A stretch of 32,780 bases of DNA from an uncultured Buttiauxella sp. (GCA_946480445.1 CAMLJN010000032.1:1-32780), one strand, 5' to 3'; shown: positions 7,815-14,996, numbered from the stretch's first letter. The notes: a model not told the origin generated them from the sequence alone. Translations and numbers: made by a program.

Positions 7815-8180
7815 ATGTGTATAGCTGAGCGATTAAAAGAAGTGCTAAAACAAAAGAAGATCAGCTCAATCAAAGAGTTCGCCGAAATTTGCGAGCTGCC
7901 TTACCGTACCGCTCAAAGCTATTTGAATGGCGACAGGGAACCTAATATTGCAGGCTTAACGAAGTTGTGCACACAGTTGGGTATAAACCTCAATTGGCTT
8001 CTCACAGGTGTTGGTGAACAATTTATCTTGGGGGATGGGACTTCATCAGTGCAGGGTATCTCAACGGAGAAACAGGCTCTGATGGATGCGTTTGATGATA
8101 TGAGTCCTGAGCAGCGGAGGGCTATTCTTGAGGTCGGCAAAGTCCTCACTCAACCAAAACCAAGCAAGTTTGCTGGGTAG
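7815..8180 (+). CDS. cI-like phage repressor, HTH-only
   Basis: This 121-aa protein has an XRE-type helix-turn-helix (about residues 5-60): IAERLKEVLKQKKISSIKEF, then CELPYRTAQSYLNGDREPNI, then LCTQLGINLNWLLTG. A short helical tail (EKQALMDAFDDMSPEQRRAI) follows. There is no S24 peptidase domain, so RecA-triggered self-cleavage is not expected. It is read divergently from the early operon across the operator, so it is the likely lysogeny repressor. I chose the ATG at 7815; an in-frame GTG at 7788 would begin inside the operator. Confidence 0.83.
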   Translation: MCIAERLKEVLKQKKISSIKEFAEICELPYRTAQSYLNGDREPNIAGLTKLCTQLGINLNWLLTGVGEQFILGDGTSSVQGISTEKQALMDAFDDMSPEQRRAILEVGKVLTQPKPSKFAG

Positions 8181-8265
8181 GGAGAGGGCTTATAAGAATT
8201 TCACGGTAAAGGGAATGTGGTTGAGTTAGCTGCTTATCGGGAAAGGCTTATCAAAAAAAAGTAAG

Positions 8266-8290
8266 GTGGCAAGACCTAAGCTCTTGCCAC
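8266..8290. terminator. Hairpin between convergent repressor and secreted-protein genes
   Basis: GTGGCAAGA at 8266-8274 pairs perfectly with TCTTGCCAC at 8282-8290 across a 7-base loop. Read on the minus strand the stem is followed, after five bases, by eight T's (plus 8253-8260), which suits termination of transcripts coming from the methylase side. On the plus strand there is no T-run. Confidence 0.6.
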
Positions 8291-8299
8291 GACAAAATG

Positions 8300-8566
8300 T
8301 TAATCTTTGGCCATAAACCAACCTTCAAAGTAAGTGCCTTTAGACCCTGTCTCTTTCTTTTCGCAGGCGAACATTTTCTCGTTAGGCAATCGTCCAGTCA
8401 CCATGTCTGGCTTATCCTGAATGATTTTGAGTGGTTCGCCACCATTTGCCTTTATAGCTGACAGGCATTCTTGCATTGAATGAAATTCAGCTTTCATGAC
8501 GCTATCAGCCATAGTATTTCCAGCGACTAAAAAGGTAGAAATCAGAACAGCGATCTTAAATTTCAT
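8300..8566 (-). CDS. Small secreted (periplasmic) protein of unknown function
   Basis: This 88-aa precursor starts MKFKIAVLISTFLVAGNTMA, a clear Sec signal peptide with cleavage likely after MA. The mature part of about 68 residues holds two cysteines (MQECLSAI and MFACEKK) that could form a disulphide. I recognise no family. The position beside the repressor, outside both main operons, is typical of a lysogenic-conversion (moron) gene, and the region is visibly more AT-rich than the late genes. Ribosome-site evidence is weak, and the longer frame to 8593 would spoil the signal peptide. Confidence 0.65.
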   Translation of the reverse strand: MKFKIAVLISTFLVAGNTMADSVMKAEFHSMQECLSAIKANGGEPLKIIQDKPDMVTGRLPNEKMFACEKKETGSKGTYFEGWFMAKD

Positions 8567-8623
8567 AGCATAATCCGTTGTAAGTGGGTTCAAATTCGGC
8601 GGCCTATTAACGATTCTATTTAA

Positions 8624-9394
8624 TTAAAAATTACAAATCACTAATTCTTTCCGTGGCGTAGCTTTACCTGTGACCTTCAGGTTGTAGCTGATATCAACTG
8701 TCTGAATGTTCAGTCCGTTGAACGCCTGCCGCATTTCAGGGATATCGTTCACCGATATAATCATTTTCCCTTTGATGTTCCGCGCCAGTTCCGACATGTG
8801 GATGTAGTTCCCTATTGGAAAATCCACGCCATAGCCCTCTGTTCCCCAGTATGGCGGGTCACAGTAGAACAGCGTATGCGGGCGATCATATCGTTCTATG
8901 CACTGGTGCCAGTCCAGATGCTCTATCAGCGTTCTCGACAGGCGCAAGTGTGCCATCGACAGTTCTTCCTCAATACGCAGCAAATTGAAGCGCGGCGCAC
9001 TGGTTGTAGAGGTACCGAATGTGTGATCCGCGACCTTGCCTCCAAATGCTTGTTTCTGCAGGTAGTAGAACCTAGCCGCACGCTGAATGTCGGTGAGCGT
9101 TTCTTCCGGCGTATCCTGCAACCATTTGTAAATCTGACGGCTGACCAGCGCCCATTTGAACTGGCGGACAAATTCTTCCAGATGATGCTTGACCACCCGA
9201 TAGAGGTTCACCAGTTCCCCATTGATATCGTTAATGACTTCTGTCTTGCTGGGAGTCTTGAGAAAATAGAGCGCAGCTGCCCCGCAGAACGGCTCCACAT
9301 AGCAGGTGTGGAGCGGAAACAACGGTAAAATATGCTTCGCCAGACGACGTTTACCGCCAATCCAGGGAACGATGGGCAAAGATTGTTCTTTCAT
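8624..9394 (-). CDS. Dam-type DNA adenine N6-methyltransferase
   Basis: This 256-aa protein is a class-alpha (D12/Dam family) adenine methylase. The SAM-binding motif appears as VPWIGGKRRLAK at 9-20 with VEPFCGAAALYF at 33-44, and the catalytic DPPY is at 179-182 (FYCDPPYWGTEGYG). GKMIISVND and the C-terminal TGKATPRKELVICNF are also typical. No restriction endonuclease partner is nearby, so it is an orphan enzyme, perhaps protecting phage DNA from host restriction as Mom modification does for Mu, by different chemistry. The target sequence cannot be read from the gene. The start at 9394 has only a distant AAGG. Confidence 0.9.
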   Translation of the reverse strand: MKEQSLPIVPWIGGKRRLAKHILPLFPLHTCYVEPFCGAAALYFLKTPSKTEVINDINGELVNLYRVVKHHLEEFVRQFKWALVSRQIYKWLQDTPEETLTDIQRAARFYYLQKQAFGGKVADHTFGTSTTSAPRFNLLRIEEELSMAHLRLSRTLIEHLDWHQCIERYDRPHTLFYCDPPYWGTEGYGVDFPIGNYIHMSELARNIKGKMIISVNDIPEMRQAFNGLNIQTVDISYNLKVTGKATPRKELVICNF

Positions 9395-9435
9395 TATCCG
9401 TAAGCCTTTTGCAATCAGTGAAAATATGGCAGGCT

Positions 9436-9458
9436 AGTCTGGTCTCGCGAGACTGACT
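9436..9458. repeat. Perfect 12-bp palindrome within a longer imperfect dyad
   Basis: GTCTCGCGAGAC at 9442-9453 is a perfect palindrome, and the flanking AGTC (9436-9439) and GACT (9455-9458) extend it. It lies in the gap between the methylase and the 9638 gene. It could be a dyad bound by an activator such as Mor, or the first stem of an RNA; sequence alone does not decide. Confidence 0.45.
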
Positions 9459-9497
9459 GAACCCTGGTCGGCTCACAGTGCATACCTGTGGGTTGAT

Positions 9498-9529
9498 GAC
9501 CAGCCCGGTGTTCGAGCACCGGGCTGGTC
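9498..9529 (+). terminator. Strong 13-bp hairpin, terminator-like
   Basis: GACCAGCCCGGTG at 9498-9510 pairs perfectly with CACCGGGCTGGTC at 9517-9529 around a 6-base TTCGAG loop, followed by GTTCTTTC. The GC-rich stem with a T-containing tail looks like a Rho-independent terminator for rightward transcription, though the T-run is interrupted. No gene on the plus strand ends just upstream, so it either closes a small RNA or attenuates a transcript entering the late region. Confidence 0.55.
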
Positions 9530-9637
9530 GTTCTTTCACTGTCAGGATGAGGTTTATGGATAACTGTTTTCTATTAACGCGATTTACTGGATGTGTTACC
9601 GGCGTGCAGTATTTGTTCGATAAGGATTTTTTTCTGA

Positions 9638-10204
9638 ATGGGAACGTATTACACACTCGACTCCGCTAATCGCCTGCCTTCGCCTTGCCATGTAATTACC
9701 GGAAAATACGAACCTGAAGCGCCTGAGTTAGCCGCCTTCCTTCATCAGATGTATCCCGATGGTCTTTCCAAGCACGGTCATAACTATCTCTATAACCCCG
9801 GCCCTAAAATGGAAGATGACAGTGGAGTCAGCAGAAGTCTGCTGGTCGGTCTGGTGTTTGAGTTAGTTCGCCGTAGCCATTTTCCTGACAAACCCTCTCG
9901 CTATCAGTCACTGTTTGCCTGTCAGCATCTGAGTGAAGTCAGGAAGTTCCGGGAATTACTGGCCGATGAGAGAGGCGAAGACGAAATCAGAACAGCACCG
10001 ATATATGAAGTCATCACAGAGGAGCCGGTGCATCGCGGAGATATGAGGTTATTGAACAGTGATTGCCCGGTGCTGGAACTGTATCACCGGGCCTGGCTTT
10101 ACTGGTCGGGAGAAGCGGCCCCGGTTAAGACTGGCGAGGAAGAACCGTTCTGGGAACTGCTGATTCCGCTTCCAGTCTTCGTTGGTCGCCGGATAACTGA
10201 GTAG
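9638..10204 (+). CDS. Unknown protein, possibly DUF2441-like
   Basis: This 188-aa protein begins GTYYTLDSANRLPSPCHVIT and carries KPSRYQSLFACQHLSEVRKF around residues 85-105, then APIYEVITEEPVHRGDMRLL. The opening 'TLD.A.RL' and the 'PSR.QS.FA' pattern remind me of the DUF2441 family, whose fold has been likened to ADP-ribosyltransferases. This is from memory and would need a profile search. There is no signal peptide or membrane segment. AAGGA lies 11 bases ahead of the ATG. It stands alone between the methylase and the late operon, a typical accessory-gene position. Confidence 0.7.
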   Translation: MGTYYTLDSANRLPSPCHVITGKYEPEAPELAAFLHQMYPDGLSKHGHNYLYNPGPKMEDDSGVSRSLLVGLVFELVRRSHFPDKPSRYQSLFACQHLSEVRKFRELLADERGEDEIRTAPIYEVITEEPVHRGDMRLLNSDCPVLELYHRAWLYWSGEAAPVKTGEEEPFWELLIPLPVFVGRRITE

Positions 10205-10448
10205 CAGGATTAGGTGCGGCTTTATATCGTGATGTCGCCGCCACATTGCCAATCATCATGACGTTGTTTTCTCCGCTGGCGAAATGACTTCTTCTCTCTT
10301 CAAGTGCAACCAGCGCGTTTTTCAGTTCTGCAATCGCCTCGGTTGGGCAACTGGCATCCACGCTTAGCGTGTAAGTTTTATTTTTCTCTCCGGCTCTGAT
10401 CCCAAAGAGGAACCCTTTTTTAAAACCGGGCTGTTTCGGTTCAGTCAT
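10125..10448 (-). CDS. Hypothetical small protein
   Basis: This 107-aa protein starts MTEPKQPGFKKGFLFGIRAG and continues with a strand-helix segment TYTLSVDASCPTEAIAELKN. No family is recognised. The start is well supported by GGGGAGG eight bases upstream and by an ATGA overlap with the 32-codon frame before it. The last 80 bases overlap, tail to tail, the end of the 9638 gene, so its low-complexity C-terminus may be poorly conserved. Confidence 0.58.
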   Translation of the reverse strand: MTEPKQPGFKKGFLFGIRAGEKNKTYTLSVDASCPTEAIAELKNALVALEERRSHFASGENNVMMIGNVAATSRYKAAPNPATQLSGDQRRLEAESAVPRTVLPRQS

Positions 10449-10543
10449 CGTGCTTGCCTCCCCTGTGTTTTGTGTGCCACCATTCTGGCCGCTTCCCTCT
10501 GCGAACACTTATAACGCGCTTTAAAATCCGTATCCCGCCACAT
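10445..10543 (-). CDS. 32-aa small ORF coupled to the hypothetical gene
   Basis: An ATG at 10543 opens a 33-codon frame whose product begins MWRDTDFKARYKCSQREAAR and ends in HKTQGRQAR. Its TGA overlaps the next ATG as ATGA, the junction used throughout this phage. The ordered, basic sequence looks protein-like. The Shine-Dalgarno candidate (GGAGA, about 11 bases away) is loose. It could be a real peptide or the remaining 3' end of a longer lost gene. Confidence 0.45.
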   Translation of the reverse strand: MWRDTDFKARYKCSQREAARMVAHKTQGRQAR

Positions 10544-10579
10544 TTGTGATGCTGTCTCCCACACAACAAGGAGACACTC

Positions 10580-10930
10580 ATGAAAAACCTGAAAAAATTT
10601 ATTCCCTCTGTTAAAAAGCCACGTCTCAGCGGCTGGCTGCTGACCTCTGCGCTGTTGCTCGGCACCATCGGTTTGGTATCGCCTCAGCAGCTGCCGGTGG
10701 TTGTCTACAAGTTGTCACTCATCACGCTGGCGGCTGTGCTGGGCTACTGGCTTGACCGTTCGCTTTTCCCCAAAGCCCGCCCCGGTCAGTATCTGAAGCA
10801 CGATGACAGGCTGATGGCTGATGGTCGCTTCCCCGTCCAGACTGGCCTTCACCTGGTCTTTTCCGCTGCGCTAATCCGCCGTGCGCTGATTGTTGCCGCA
10901 GTCTGTCTTGCCGTAGCGACGGGGCTGTAA
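10580..10930 (+). CDS. Putative holin
   Basis: This 116-aa membrane protein has hydrophobic segments at about 17-35, 42-60 and 96-114, with the motif SPQQLPVVVYKLSLITLAAV followed by LGYWLDRSLFPKARPGQ, which I associate with the phage holin family 3 (LydA-type). A holin would permeabilise the inner membrane at the programmed time. A strong AAGGAG is six bases before the ATG. It is the first gene of the lysis cassette, immediately before the transglycosylase. Confidence 0.78.
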   Translation: MKNLKKFIPSVKKPRLSGWLLTSALLLGTIGLVSPQQLPVVVYKLSLITLAAVLGYWLDRSLFPKARPGQYLKHDDRLMADGRFPVQTGLHLVFSAALIRRALIVAAVCLAVATGL

Positions 10931-10932
10931 TC

Positions 10933-11655
10933 ATGAACTGGCCTCAAATCACCCTCATCATCCTGCTTGCCTTTGGTCTGGGCGTAACCGCCATCAAGCA
11001 TGGCGAACCACGCAACGATAAATACAGCTTCTGGTGGCAGCTCGCTGGCAACCTGGTTATTGCCTGGTTGCTCTGGTGTGGCGGCTTCTTCAGTCAGGCC
11101 CGCGCAGCCCAGCCACCGCAGGCCGCGCTGCAGTATCGCGACGATGTGATCCGTAATGCCCGGCTTGAATGGGGAATGGCTGCGCCGGTGGCCGATTTCG
11201 CCGCGCAGCTGCATCAGGAGAGCGGCTGGCGACCTGATGCGGTCTCGCCGGTTGGCGCTCAGGGGCTGGCTCAGTTTATGCCCGCCACCGCCGACTGGAT
11301 AAGCCAGCTGATGCCGGGGCTTAACAGCCGTGAGCCGTTCAATCCGGCGTGGGCCATCCGGGCGCTGGTCAGCTATGACCGCTGGCTGTGGCAGCGCGTC
11401 AGCGCCGCCAATGACTGCGAGCGTATGGCCATGACGTTGTCGGGCTATAACGGCGGTCTGGGCTGGGTACAGCGGGACAAGCGGCTGGCCTCGCAGCAGG
11501 GGCTGGACAGCACCCGCTGGTTTGGTCATGTCGCCACGGTGAATGCCGGACGCAGCACTGCCAACTGGCGGGAGAACCCTCATTATCCGCAGCGCATCCT
11601 GCACGAACTGGCCCCCCGTTATCTGACATGGGGGGGCGGCAGCTGTGTGGACTAA
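10933..11655 (+). CDS. Membrane-anchored lytic transglycosylase (endolysin)
   Basis: This 240-aa protein joins an N-terminal membrane part to a lytic transglycosylase. Two hydrophobic segments (about 4-20 and 34-53) are followed by QARAAQ, which looks like a signal-peptidase site. The SLT domain covers about 68-235, with catalytic E96 in LHQESGWRPDA, the motif GAQGLAQFMPAT and a later SGYNGG. It would cleave the glycan strands of murein. The two-helix head resembles a small phage membrane protein that is often separate, so this may be a fusion or a SAR-like export arrangement. Its end overlaps the Rz start by 11 bases. Confidence 0.88.
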   Translation: MNWPQITLIILLAFGLGVTAIKHGEPRNDKYSFWWQLAGNLVIAWLLWCGGFFSQARAAQPPQAALQYRDDVIRNARLEWGMAAPVADFAAQLHQESGWRPDAVSPVGAQGLAQFMPATADWISQLMPGLNSREPFNPAWAIRALVSYDRWLWQRVSAANDCERMAMTLSGYNGGLGWVQRDKRLASQQGLDSTRWFGHVATVNAGRSTANWRENPHYPQRILHELAPRYLTWGGGSCVD

Positions 11656-12298
11656 CCTGCTAAAAAATCTGCCGTGGCGCAGTCTGCTGCTGGCAGTGTT
11701 CATAAATGCTTTTCTGATTGGACTTTATTACCTGGGCTACAAAAGCGGGCATGAAAACGCCACGCTCGACGGCGATAAGGCGGTCAGTGAGTTGCAGTCA
11801 GCATTCGACACGTACAAAACGGAGCAGGCAACGCTTGAGAACGCTGCGCTGCGGGCCTGGGCAAAACGGTATCAGGAGCAGGTAGCCGCCGGGCAGCAGG
11901 CTGAAGCCAGTTACCTTGAGCAGATTGCTCAACTGGAGAGCCAGAACAAACAACTACAGGGGCAAATTAACGATGTCACACAGCACTGGATTGATGAAAA
12001 AGGTAAGAGCCATCCCATTGATTGCGTGTTTACTCGCGGTTTCGTGCGCCAGTACAACGCCGCGCTCGGATATGACAACGCATCCGTCGACACCGGTCAT
12101 TCAGACACAGCTGCCGCAACTGGCACCGGCACTGGCGCAGCGTCCGGGCAACCTGAAGCCGCTGACGCCTGGCTACGCGACTCAGGCGTCTCCCAGCGTG
12201 ACGTCCTCGCCAACATCATCGACAACGCGAAGCAGTGCCGCATCTGGCGCAGCCAGATAAACGGGCTGCTGGACGAACGGGAAGGATTACAGAAATGA
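11645..12298 (+). CDS. Rz: Rz-like inner-membrane spanin
   Basis: This 217-aa protein has one N-terminal transmembrane helix (SLLLAVFINAFLIGLYYLGY) followed by a long periplasmic coiled coil (about 45-115, for example TYKTEQATLENAALRAW and IAQLESQNKQLQGQI), the layout of an inner-membrane spanin. The C-terminal half includes a T/A/G-rich stretch (about 155-175), which is where the Rz1 frame is read in another phase. The start is GTG at 11645, overlapping the transglycosylase. Together with Rz1 it would fuse inner and outer membranes in the last step of lysis. It is longer than lambda Rz (153 aa). Confidence 0.78.
   Translation: MWTNLLKNLPWRSLLLAVFINAFLIGLYYLGYKSGHENATLDGDKAVSELQSAFDTYKTEQATLENAALRAWAKRYQEQVAAGQQAEASYLEQIAQLESQNKQLQGQINDVTQHWIDEKGKSHPIDCVFTRGFVRQYNAALGYDNASVDTGHSDTAAATGTGTGAASGQPEAADAWLRDSGVSQRDVLANIIDNAKQCRIWRSQINGLLDEREGLQK
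11994..12260 (+). CDS. Rz1: Rz1-like outer-membrane lipoprotein spanin, embedded in Rz
   Basis: This 88-aa frame lies entirely inside Rz in another reading phase. It begins MKKVRAIPLIACLLAVSC, a lipoprotein signal with C18 as the likely lipidated residue (C12 in LIAC is an alternative). The mature part is rich in proline (STPVIQTQLPQLAPALAQRP), as in Rz1 proteins. Embedded Rz/Rz1 pairs are known from lambda and many enteric phages. An upstream ATG in the same frame (11916) would lack a signal peptide. The ribosome site is weak, as usual for embedded Rz1. Confidence 0.75.
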   Translation: MKKVRAIPLIACLLAVSCASTTPRSDMTTHPSTPVIQTQLPQLAPALAQRPGNLKPLTPGYATQASPSVTSSPTSSTTRSSAASGAAR

Positions 12299-12627
12299 CG
12301 TTGCAGGTTGAATTCTGGACGGTGGTGGGTTTCCTCATCACCTTCATGAGCTTTGTCGGTGGTATAGCAAAGTGGCTTTTCAGTAAAGCGGAGGAGCGTC
12401 AGGCGGCGCGGTTCGCCTCCCTTGAGCAGTCGCTGCAACAGTCCGCCTCTAACTGGGGTGAGCTGGAAAAAGAATTTATGCGGTTTAAGGCGGATTTACC
12501 GCTGAACTACGTCCGCCGCGAGGATTATATCCGGGGCCAGACGGTCATCGAGGCAAAGCTGGACGCGCTCTACAACAAACTGGAACTGGTACAGCAGTAC
12601 CGCCATACAGGAGGTCGTAATGGTTGA
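12295..12627 (+). CDS. Mu gp25-like membrane protein (DUF2730)
   Basis: This 110-aa protein has an N-terminal hydrophobic helix (about 8-27, FWTVVGFLITFMSFVGGIAK) and then a helical, coiled-coil-like part (SLEQSLQQSASNWGELEKEF). It matches the Mu gp25/DUF2730 type found between lysis genes and terminase genes. Its role in Mu is not clear. The ATG at 12295 overlaps the Rz stop as ATGA. Confidence 0.75.
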   Translation: MTLQVEFWTVVGFLITFMSFVGGIAKWLFSKAEERQAARFASLEQSLQQSASNWGELEKEFMRFKADLPLNYVRREDYIRGQTVIEAKLDALYNKLELVQQYRHTGGRNG

Positions 12628-12931
12628 TATCGCCCGCGTGCGCCGGGAGTCCCTGCGCTGGAGTCTGCTGGTTGCTCTGAACAAAACCCGCCCGTACACC
12701 GCCAGCGAGACGCTGCTGCTGGACGTGTCCCGTGCCATCTACCCGGACACCACACCGCTGGAACTGCGCCGTGAGCTGGATTATCTGGCTGATCGCAAGA
12801 TGGTTGATCTGGAGAAAAAACCCTCCGGCGACTGGTTTGCCGACCTGACCCGCCTCGGTGTCGATCTGGTTGAGTACACCGTGGAATGCGGCCCCGGCAT
12901 CGCCCGCCCGGAAAAGTACTGGAGTGAATGA
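12620..12931 (+). CDS. Mu gp26-like winged-helix protein
   Basis: This 103-aa protein has a winged-helix appearance: RWSLLVALNKTRPYTASETL, then TPLELRRELDYLADRKMVDL, then a wing with SGDWFADLTRLG. It corresponds in position and type to Mu gp26. In Mu its job is uncertain; it may help packaging. A strong AGGAGG stands five bases before the ATG, and the frame overlaps gp25 by eight bases. Confidence 0.78.
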   Translation: MVDIARVRRESLRWSLLVALNKTRPYTASETLLLDVSRAIYPDTTPLELRRELDYLADRKMVDLEKKPSGDWFADLTRLGVDLVEYTVECGPGIARPEKYWSE

Positions 12932-13476
12932 TGGCCAGACGCAGCACGATAGAAAAGCTGCCGGAAGACGTGCGTCGCTGGCTTGAGCGGGCGCTGACTG
13001 AATCCGGCTTCAGCGGGTATAACGAACTGGAGTCACTGCTGCGTGAGCAGGGTTACGTCATCAGCAAATCGGCTATCCATCGCTATGGCCAGAAGATTGA
13101 GCGCCGCTACGGTGCTATCCGTGCGGCCACCGAAGCGGCCCGGATGCTGACCGAAGGTGCGGCTGACGATCAGGATGCACGTTCGGAGGCGGTGATCGCC
13201 CTGATTCAGACCGAGCTGTTCGAGAGCATCGTCCAGCTGCAGGAAGCGGAAGAAGGCGAAGTCGATCCTAAAGAGCGCGTGGCGCTGCTGTCGAAGGTGG
13301 CGAAGAACGTGGCCACGCTGTCCCGCGCTTCCGTCAACCTCAAGAAGTTCCAGTCTGAAGTCCGGGCCAGAGCGCAGCAGGCGGCCAGCAACGCCGAGAA
13401 AATTGCCCGTAAGGGTGGACTGTCAACCGATGCGGTACAGGCGCTGCGTCGTGAAATTCTGGGGATTGCCTCATGA
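12928..13476 (+). CDS. Small terminase subunit-like protein (Mu gp27, DUF3486)
   Basis: This 182-aa protein opens with ARRSTIEKLPEDVRRWLERA and a helix-turn-helix, YVISKSAIHRYGQKIERRYG, as in the DUF3486 family that includes Mu gp27. Residues 75-150 are long helices. It would recognise phage DNA and load the large terminase for headful packaging. The tandem ATGATG (12928/12931) overlaps the gp26 stop. Confidence 0.85.
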   Translation: MMARRSTIEKLPEDVRRWLERALTESGFSGYNELESLLREQGYVISKSAIHRYGQKIERRYGAIRAATEAARMLTEGAADDQDARSEAVIALIQTELFESIVQLQEAEEGEVDPKERVALLSKVAKNVATLSRASVNLKKFQSEVRARAQQAASNAEKIARKGGLSTDAVQALRREILGIAS

Positions 13477-14996
13477 GCCAGCTTGCTCCCGTTTTGCCTG
13501 ATACCTCGGCGCTGGATATCCCCGCCGTTCTGATGCCCTACCAGCAGCGCTGGGTGGCTGACACCTCTCCGCTTAAGGTGATTGAGAAGAGCCGCCGTAC
13601 CGGTATCACCTGGGCTGAAGCGTCCGATGATGTGCTGACCGCAGCCTCTTCAGCCCCTGCGGGTGGGATGAACGTGTATTACATCGCCTATAACCAGGAC
13701 ATGACCGTCGAATATATCCAGGCGTGTGCGATGTGGGCGCGGGCATTCAACTATGCCGCCAGTGAAATCGAAGAGGGTTTCTGGGAAGAGGACGAAGACG
13801 ACAAGCATATCAAGACCTACACCATCAAATTCCCTGACTCCGGCTTTCGTGTCGTCGCGCTCTCAAGTCGCCCGTCTAACCTGCGTGGCCGTCAGGGCAT
13901 TATCGTTATCGACGAAGCGGCGTTCCATGAACAACTGGACGAACTGCTGAAGGCGGCGCTGGCGATGCTTATCTGGGGTGGTAAAGTGCGCGTTATCTCC
14001 ACCCATGACGGTGACGATAACCCGTTCAATACGCTTATCGGCGATATCCGGGCCGGGCGTCAGGGGGGCAGCGTACATCGCATTACTTTTCAGGAGGCCG
14101 TGTCGGAGGGACTGTTCCACCGCGTCTGCCTGCGTACCGGGAAAGAATGGTCGCAAGCGTCTGAGCAAGCGTGGATGGCATCGGTATACAAATTCTACGG
14201 TGCCGGTGCATCGGAGGAGCTTGACTGTGTTCCGGCCAACGGTGGAGGTGCCTGGCTGTCCCGCGCCCTGATTGAGTCCCGTATGTCGGCTGGCACACCG
14301 GTGTTACGCCTGACCTGCCCGGAGGGCTACGAGCTGAAGCCTGACGATGTCCGCTGGAGCGAGACGCAGGACTGGCTTGATACACATCTGAGACCGTTGC
14401 TGGAGTCGCTCCCCGCTGACGCACGTTCTTTCCTGGGACGTGACTTTGGCCGCAGCGGTGATCTGTCGGTGGACTATCCCCTGTTGCAGGAGAAGAACCT
14501 GGTTCGCCGCGTGCCGTTCGTGCTGGAGCTGCGCAACGTGCCGTTCAAACAGCAGGAGCAAATCGCCTGGTACCTGATGGACGGCCTGCCAAACCTGATG
14601 GGTGCGGCGCTTGATGCCCGTGGTAACGGCTCTTACCTTGCCGAATACGCTATGCAGCGCTATGGCTCCAGCCGGGTTAAGCAGGTGATGCCAACTGAAA
14701 ACTGGTATCGCGAGCATATGCCGCCGGTCAAGGCTGCGCTGGAAGACGGCAACCTGGTGGATTTACCGAAAGATGAAGACACGCTGGACGACCTGCGGGC
14801 CGTTCAGGTGGTCAACGGCGTTCCCCGTGTGCCGGAACAGCGCTCAAAAGCGAAGTCTGACAGTGGCAAGCGTCACGGGGATTCAGCCATCGCGCTGGCG
14901 CTGGCGTACTTCGCCAGCCGTGAAATTAACAAAGGGCCGGTGAAGGCAAGCTCACGCCGTCGTCGTCAGGCGGCCCGTATGCTGGAGGATTACTGA
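13473..14996 (+). CDS. Large terminase subunit (Mu gp28-like)
   Basis: This 507-aa packaging motor has an ATPase part with the variant Walker A EKSRRTGITWAEA (about 38-50) and Walker B IIVIDEA (143-149). The nuclease part begins near 320 with an RNaseH-like aspartate in FLGRDFGRSGD (D324). It cuts replicated phage DNA from the chromosome and pumps it into the prohead. It starts four bases before the gp27 stop and ends at the portal ATG. The C-terminal SSRRRRQAARMLEDY is basic. Confidence 0.93.
   Translation: MSQLAPVLPDTSALDIPAVLMPYQQRWVADTSPLKVIEKSRRTGITWAEASDDVLTAASSAPAGGMNVYYIAYNQDMTVEYIQACAMWARAFNYAASEIEEGFWEEDEDDKHIKTYTIKFPDSGFRVVALSSRPSNLRGRQGIIVIDEAAFHEQLDELLKAALAMLIWGGKVRVISTHDGDDNPFNTLIGDIRAGRQGGSVHRITFQEAVSEGLFHRVCLRTGKEWSQASEQAWMASVYKFYGAGASEELDCVPANGGGAWLSRALIESRMSAGTPVLRLTCPEGYELKPDDVRWSETQDWLDTHLRPLLESLPADARSFLGRDFGRSGDLSVDYPLLQEKNLVRRVPFVLELRNVPFKQQEQIAWYLMDGLPNLMGAALDARGNGSYLAEYAMQRYGSSRVKQVMPTENWYREHMPPVKAALEDGNLVDLPKDEDTLDDLRAVQVVNGVPRVPEQRSKAKSDSGKRHGDSAIALALAYFASREINKGPVKASSRRRRQAARMLEDY

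Noticed and set aside
10441-10668. 75-codon minus-strand frame overlapping the holin start
   Set aside because: It competes with the better supported 32-codon frame and the holin gene and has no ribosome site.
10849-11703. 284-codon minus-strand frame opposite the transglycosylase
   Set aside because: Proline- and arginine-rich shadow without ribosome site; the plus strand encodes the lysis cassette.
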